From Paracoccaceae bacterium (GTDB lineage: Bacteria > Pseudomonadota > Alphaproteobacteria > Rhodobacterales > Rhodobacteraceae): DNA of 18,804 nt. The position numbers and the translations under genes were made by a program. The DNA is taken from contig SKMM01000400.1 of NCBI GenBank assembly GCA_007121055.1, positions 1 to 18,804 on the forward strand. Direction: 5' to 3'. The notes beneath the pieces were generated by a model. It saw only the letters and a program-made list of their open reading frames with translations. It did no database searches and was not told the DNA's origin. Shown here in pieces: positions 15,741-18,804 of the stretch (position 1 is the first letter of the stretch; each line of letters begins with the position of its first letter).

Positions 15741-15762
15741 CATGCGCGACGCGCAGGGATCG

Positions 15763-17571
15763 ATGGAGACGGCAGTGGATACGGCGAAGACGGCAACGCA
15801 GACGGAGCAGGACGCTGGCATGCAGATGACGGGCGCGCGCATGGTCGTGCAGGCGCTCAAGGACCAGGGCGTCGAGGTGGTGTTCGGCTATCCCGGCGGC
15901 GCCGTCCTGCCGATCTATGACGAGCTGTTCCAGCAGCACGACATCCGCCACATCCTGGTGCGCCACGAACAGGGAGCGGCGCATATGGCCGAAGGGTATG
16001 CGCGTTCCACCGGCAAGCCGGGGGTCGTTCTGGTGACCTCGGGGCCCGGGGCGACCAACGCGGTGACCGGGATCACCGACGCGCTGATGGACTCGATCCC
16101 GCTGGTGGTCCTCACCGGCCAGGTGCCGACCTTCATGATCGGCTCCGACGCCTTCCAGGAGGCCGACACCGTTGGCATCACCCGCCACTGCACCAAGCAC
16201 AACTGGCTGGTGAAAGACACGAGCGAGCTGTCCGACGTTATCCATCAAGCCTTCCATGTCGCGACCTCCGGCCGCCCCGGCCCGGTGCTGGTGGACATTC
16301 CCAAGGACGTCCAGTTCGCCACCGCGCGCTACACACCGCGTGAGCGGGCGCGCACGGCCCATTACCAGCCTCGCACCAAGGGCGATCCGGAGATGATCGA
16401 ACGGCTCGCGGCGCTGATGGAGACCGCCGAGCGGCCGGTGTTCTACACCGGCGGCGGGGTCATCAACTCTGGACCCGAGGCCAGCCGGCTGTTGCGCGAA
16501 CTGGCCGAGGCGACGGGGTTTCCGGTGACGTCGACCCTGATGGGGTTGGGGGCCTACCCGGCCAGCGGCAAGAGCTGGCTGGGGATGCTGGGCATGCACG
16601 GCACTTACGAGGCCAATTTGTCCATGCACGGCTGCGACCTGATGATCAACATCGGCGCGCGCTTCGACGACCGCATCACGGGGCGGATCTCTGATTTCTC
16701 ACCGGGCTCCGTGAAGGCCCATATCGACATCGACCCCTCCTCGATCAACAAGGTGATCCGCACCGAGGTGCCCATCGTGGGCGACGTCACCGAGGTGCTG
16801 CGCGAGCTTCTGCGGGTCTGGCGCGCGCGCGGCGCCAGCACCAACCGCGAGGGGCTTGCGCGCTGGTGGGCGCAGATCGAGGACTGGCGGCGGGTCAACT
16901 GCCTGGCCTTCCGCCCGTCGGAGAAGACCATCAAGCCGCAATACGCGCTGCAGCGGCTCGAGGCGCTGACCCGCGATCACCCCAAGCGGATCGTGGCGAC
17001 CGAAGTGGGCCAGCACCAGATGTGGGCCGCGCAGTTCCTGGGCTTCAACGAGCCGAACCTGTGGCTGACCTCGGGCGGTTTGGGGACCATGGGCTACGGC
17101 CTGCCCGCGTCGCTGGGCGCGCAGGTGGCGCACCCGGATGCGCTGGTGATCAATGTCGCGGGCGAGGCGTCCTGGCTGATGAACATGCAGGAGATGGGCA
17201 CGGCGGTGCAGTTCCGCCTGCCGGTCAAGCAGTTCATTCTCAACAACGAACGCCTCGGGATGGTGCGCCAGTGGCAGGAGCTGCTGCATGGCGAGCGGTA
17301 TTCGCACAGCTGGTCCGAGGCGTTGCCCGACTTCGTCAAGCTGGCCGAGGCCTTCGGCTGCAAGGGCATCAAGTGCGAGGACCCCGCCGACCTCGACGAG
17401 GCGATACGCGAAATGCTGGCCTATGACGGCCCTGTCATCTTCGACTGCCTGGTCGAAAAGCACGAGAACTGCTTCCCCATGATCCCCTCGGGAAAACCCC
17501 ACAACGAGATGCTTCTCGGCGAGGCCGAGACCCAGGGCGTGATCGGCTCGGACGGCGGGGTGCTGGTCTGA
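15763..17571 (+). CDS. ilvI: Acetolactate synthase (acetohydroxyacid synthase) large catalytic subunit
   Basis: This thiamine-diphosphate (ThDP) enzyme makes acetolactate or acetohydroxybutyrate, the first common step of Val, Leu and Ile synthesis. It has 602 residues from 15763. The N-terminal ThDP-binding (PYR) domain has the catalytic Glu69 in LVRHEQGAAHMAEGYA. The central domain includes the FAD-binding region, and the C-terminal ThDP domain has the metal-binding motif as AGEASWLMN ending in ILNN at 492-495. The usual GDG/GDA aspartate is Glu468 here. Three ATG starts are possible: 15742 abuts the terminator and has no ribosome site; 15763 has AGGGA; 15820 has AGGA at good spacing and would give 583 residues, close to many relatives. 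The N-terminus is therefore uncertain. The stop overlaps the next gene's ATG. Confidence 0.95.
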   Translation: METAVDTAKTATQTEQDAGMQMTGARMVVQALKDQGVEVVFGYPGGAVLPIYDELFQQHDIRHILVRHEQGAAHMAEGYARSTGKPGVVLVTSGPGATNAVTGITDALMDSIPLVVLTGQVPTFMIGSDAFQEADTVGITRHCTKHNWLVKDTSELSDVIHQAFHVATSGRPGPVLVDIPKDVQFATARYTPRERARTAHYQPRTKGDPEMIERLAALMETAERPVFYTGGGVINSGPEASRLLRELAEATGFPVTSTLMGLGAYPASGKSWLGMLGMHGTYEANLSMHGCDLMINIGARFDDRITGRISDFSPGSVKAHIDIDPSSINKVIRTEVPIVGDVTEVLRELLRVWRARGASTNREGLARWWAQIEDWRRVNCLAFRPSEKTIKPQYALQRLEALTRDHPKRIVATEVGQHQMWAAQFLGFNEPNLWLTSGGLGTMGYGLPASLGAQVAHPDALVINVAGEASWLMNMQEMGTAVQFRLPVKQFILNNERLGMVRQWQELLHGERYSHSWSEALPDFVKLAEAFGCKGIKCEDPADLDEAIREMLAYDGPVIFDCLVEKHENCFPMIPSGKPHNEMLLGEAETQGVIGSDGGVLV

Positions 17572-18524
17572 TGATGGCCTCGGCGAGCGGGCCTGTGGTG
17601 CCGACGGCGCGCCCGAAGGCGGACCGACCTTCGGCAGCCGCCCGGGTGCTGGCGGTGATCGGCAGGATGTTCCCGTTCCTCAGCGGCCGCGGCTTCCTGG
17701 CGACGTCTCGCTTCTACACGCGGCTTGTACCTCGCGAGCCGCGCGTCTGGGCGACCATTTCCGGCAGCAGATGCCTTGTCCCGCTGGACGATCTGGTCGG
17801 GCGCAGCGCCTTTCTGTTCTCGGATCTTGACGCGAAGGTAACTTGGGCCCTCGGACGTGTCCTCAGACCTGGGGACGTGGCGGTCGATGTGGGGGCCAAT
17901 CTGGGTGTCGTCTCACTCCACATGGCCCGGCTGGTCGGCCACGGCGGAAAAGTTGTGTCGTTCGAGCCCTCGCCAAAGGTGCTTCCCTTCCTCCGAGCAA
18001 CGCTGTCGGAAAACCCCCATCTGCCGATCACCCTCGTGGAGGTGGCTTGCGGCGCGCAGGATGGCGAGGTTTCGCTTCAGGTGCCTGCGGGAAACGCAGG
18101 CGCGGCCTCTGTCTTGGCCGGGCGGGGTGGTGGCGTGCGGTGCGAGACACATCGCGTCTCGGTACGCAGACTGGACGACTGTCTCGCTGCGACGGGTCTG
18201 GAGGGTGTCCGACTCATGAAGCTCGATGTGGAAGGCTTCGAGGAGCAGGTCTTGCGCGGGCTTTTTGACCGCGGCCTCGGCTTGCGACCCGACGTCATCC
18301 TCTTGGAGGAGGGCGCCCCGGCCTCGAGCGCGGCATTTGATGTGCTGCGCGAGAATGGCTATGCCCTCTTCGGCATCCCGTTTAGAGTGCTGCGCATCGA
18401 CCGCCTGCCCGCCGACGGTACGGCAGGCTTCGTCCGGTGCCATGATTTCGTCGCGATCAATCGAGAGGCCGACGAGGACCTCCACCTACGTCTCCGTTGT
18501 TCCGACCAGCAACACACCGGATAG
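17571..18524 (+). CDS. FkbM-family SAM-dependent methyltransferase inserted between ilvI and ilvH
   Basis: FkbM-family enzymes transfer methyl groups from S-adenosylmethionine, often to hydroxyls of sugars or secondary metabolites. It has 317 residues. The SAM-binding motif is VAVDVGANLGVVSL at 103-116, followed by an acidic ribose ligand in VSFEPSP at 129-135. The family motif LDVEGFEEQVLRG is at 218-230, with a DVILLEEG strand after it. The first 95 residues are unassigned. The start ATG shares its A with the ilvI stop (TGATG), so translation is coupled to ilvI; an adjacent ATG at 17574 is equally possible. Codon choice is visibly less GC-biased at third positions than in its neighbours, which suggests acquisition by transfer. 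It ends 6 nt before ilvH. It has no known role in branched-chain amino acid synthesis; the substrate is unknown. Confidence 0.88.
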   Translation: MMASASGPVVPTARPKADRPSAAARVLAVIGRMFPFLSGRGFLATSRFYTRLVPREPRVWATISGSRCLVPLDDLVGRSAFLFSDLDAKVTWALGRVLRPGDVAVDVGANLGVVSLHMARLVGHGGKVVSFEPSPKVLPFLRATLSENPHLPITLVEVACGAQDGEVSLQVPAGNAGAASVLAGRGGGVRCETHRVSVRRLDDCLAATGLEGVRLMKLDVEGFEEQVLRGLFDRGLGLRPDVILLEEGAPASSAAFDVLRENGYALFGIPFRVLRIDRLPADGTAGFVRCHDFVAINREADEDLHLRLRCSDQQHTG

Positions 18525-18530
18525 TGACCC

Positions 18531-18804
18531 ATGTCTCCTCTGAACATTGAAAAAGGCACCTCCAAGCATTCGGCCTATGACCTGCGCGCCAGCTTTTCCG
18601 AGGTGCAGGAGACGCACACGCTGGCGCTGGTGGTGGACAACGAACCCGGGGTGCTGGCCCGGGTGATCGGATTGTTTTCCGGGCGCGGCTACAACATCGA
18701 GAGCCTGACGGTGGCCGAGACCGACCACACCGGGCACCGGAGCCGCATCACCATCGTCACCACCGGCACGCCGCAGGTGATCGAGCAGATCAAGGCCCAG
18801 CTCG
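18531..18804 (+). CDS. ilvH: Acetolactate synthase small regulatory subunit (3' partial)
   Basis: This subunit binds end-product valine and stimulates the catalytic subunit. The window shows the first 91 codons; the rest lies beyond the right edge of the window. After a polar N-terminus of about 27 residues, an ACT domain begins with TLALVVDNEPGVLARVIGLF and continues through GRGYNIESLTVAETD and SRITIVTTG, a clear IlvH/IlvN match. The ATG at 18531 has no good Shine-Dalgarno and lies 6 nt after the methyltransferase stop, so its translation may depend on coupling through that gene. Normally it directly follows the large subunit gene. Confidence 0.95.
   Translation, partial: MSPLNIEKGTSKHSAYDLRASFSEVQETHTLALVVDNEPGVLARVIGLFSGRGYNIESLTVAETDHTGHRSRITIVTTGTPQVIEQIKAQL

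Overview
The window is very GC-rich DNA with the gene content and protein style of an alphaproteobacterium, most likely a member of the Rhodobacteraceae. It carries a LivHMGF-type ABC uptake operon linked to a phenylacetate-CoA-ligase-like protein, a TakP/FcbT-type TRAP transporter, ParE, an ABC-F ATPase and an ilvI/ilvH acetolactate synthase locus. No tRNA, rRNA, CRISPR array, insertion sequence or prophage gene was seen.

Positions 1-5302, plus strand: an uptake operon cut by the left edge. The order is LivH-type permease (5' end missing), LivM-type permease, periplasmic substrate-binding protein, LivF-type ATPase and an AMP-binding, phenylacetate-CoA-ligase-like protein whose phosphate-binding loop is degenerate. 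The binding-protein gene has a strong hairpin on each side, which suggests its mRNA level is set apart from that of its neighbours. Positions 5303-6015 hold no convincing gene but do contain a dense group of inverted repeats.

Positions 6016-9905, minus strand: parE (topoisomerase IV subunit B), preceded by a two-domain ABC-F ATPase. Positions 9906-10437 are gene-free.

Positions 10438-15325, minus strand: a three-gene TRAP operon in the order binding protein, small permease, large permease. The binding protein has a Tat-type signal and belongs to the TakP (alpha-keto acid)/FcbT1 family. Both membrane subunits are oversized. The small permease has about 150 extra N-terminal residues with added membrane segments, and the large permease has about 330 extra C-terminal residues that look soluble and coiled-coil-rich. 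A 13-bp perfect hairpin separates the binding protein gene from the permeases, and a 9-bp inverted repeat brackets the -10 element of the probable operon promoter.

Positions 15588-18804, plus strand: the acetolactate synthase locus. A sigma70-like promoter is followed by a 16-codon leader peptide rich in Val and Ile codons, a possible antiterminator and a rho-independent terminator placed just before ilvI. Together these form a complete transcription attenuator. An FkbM-family methyltransferase gene is inserted between ilvI and ilvH, translationally coupled to ilvI, so the large and small subunits of one enzyme are separated by an unrelated gene. ilvH runs off the right edge.

The strongest candidates for something new are the interrupted ilvI-fkbM-ilvH operon with its attenuator, the TRAP large permease with a long coiled-coil tail, and the two operons in which the binding-protein gene is set off by hairpins.
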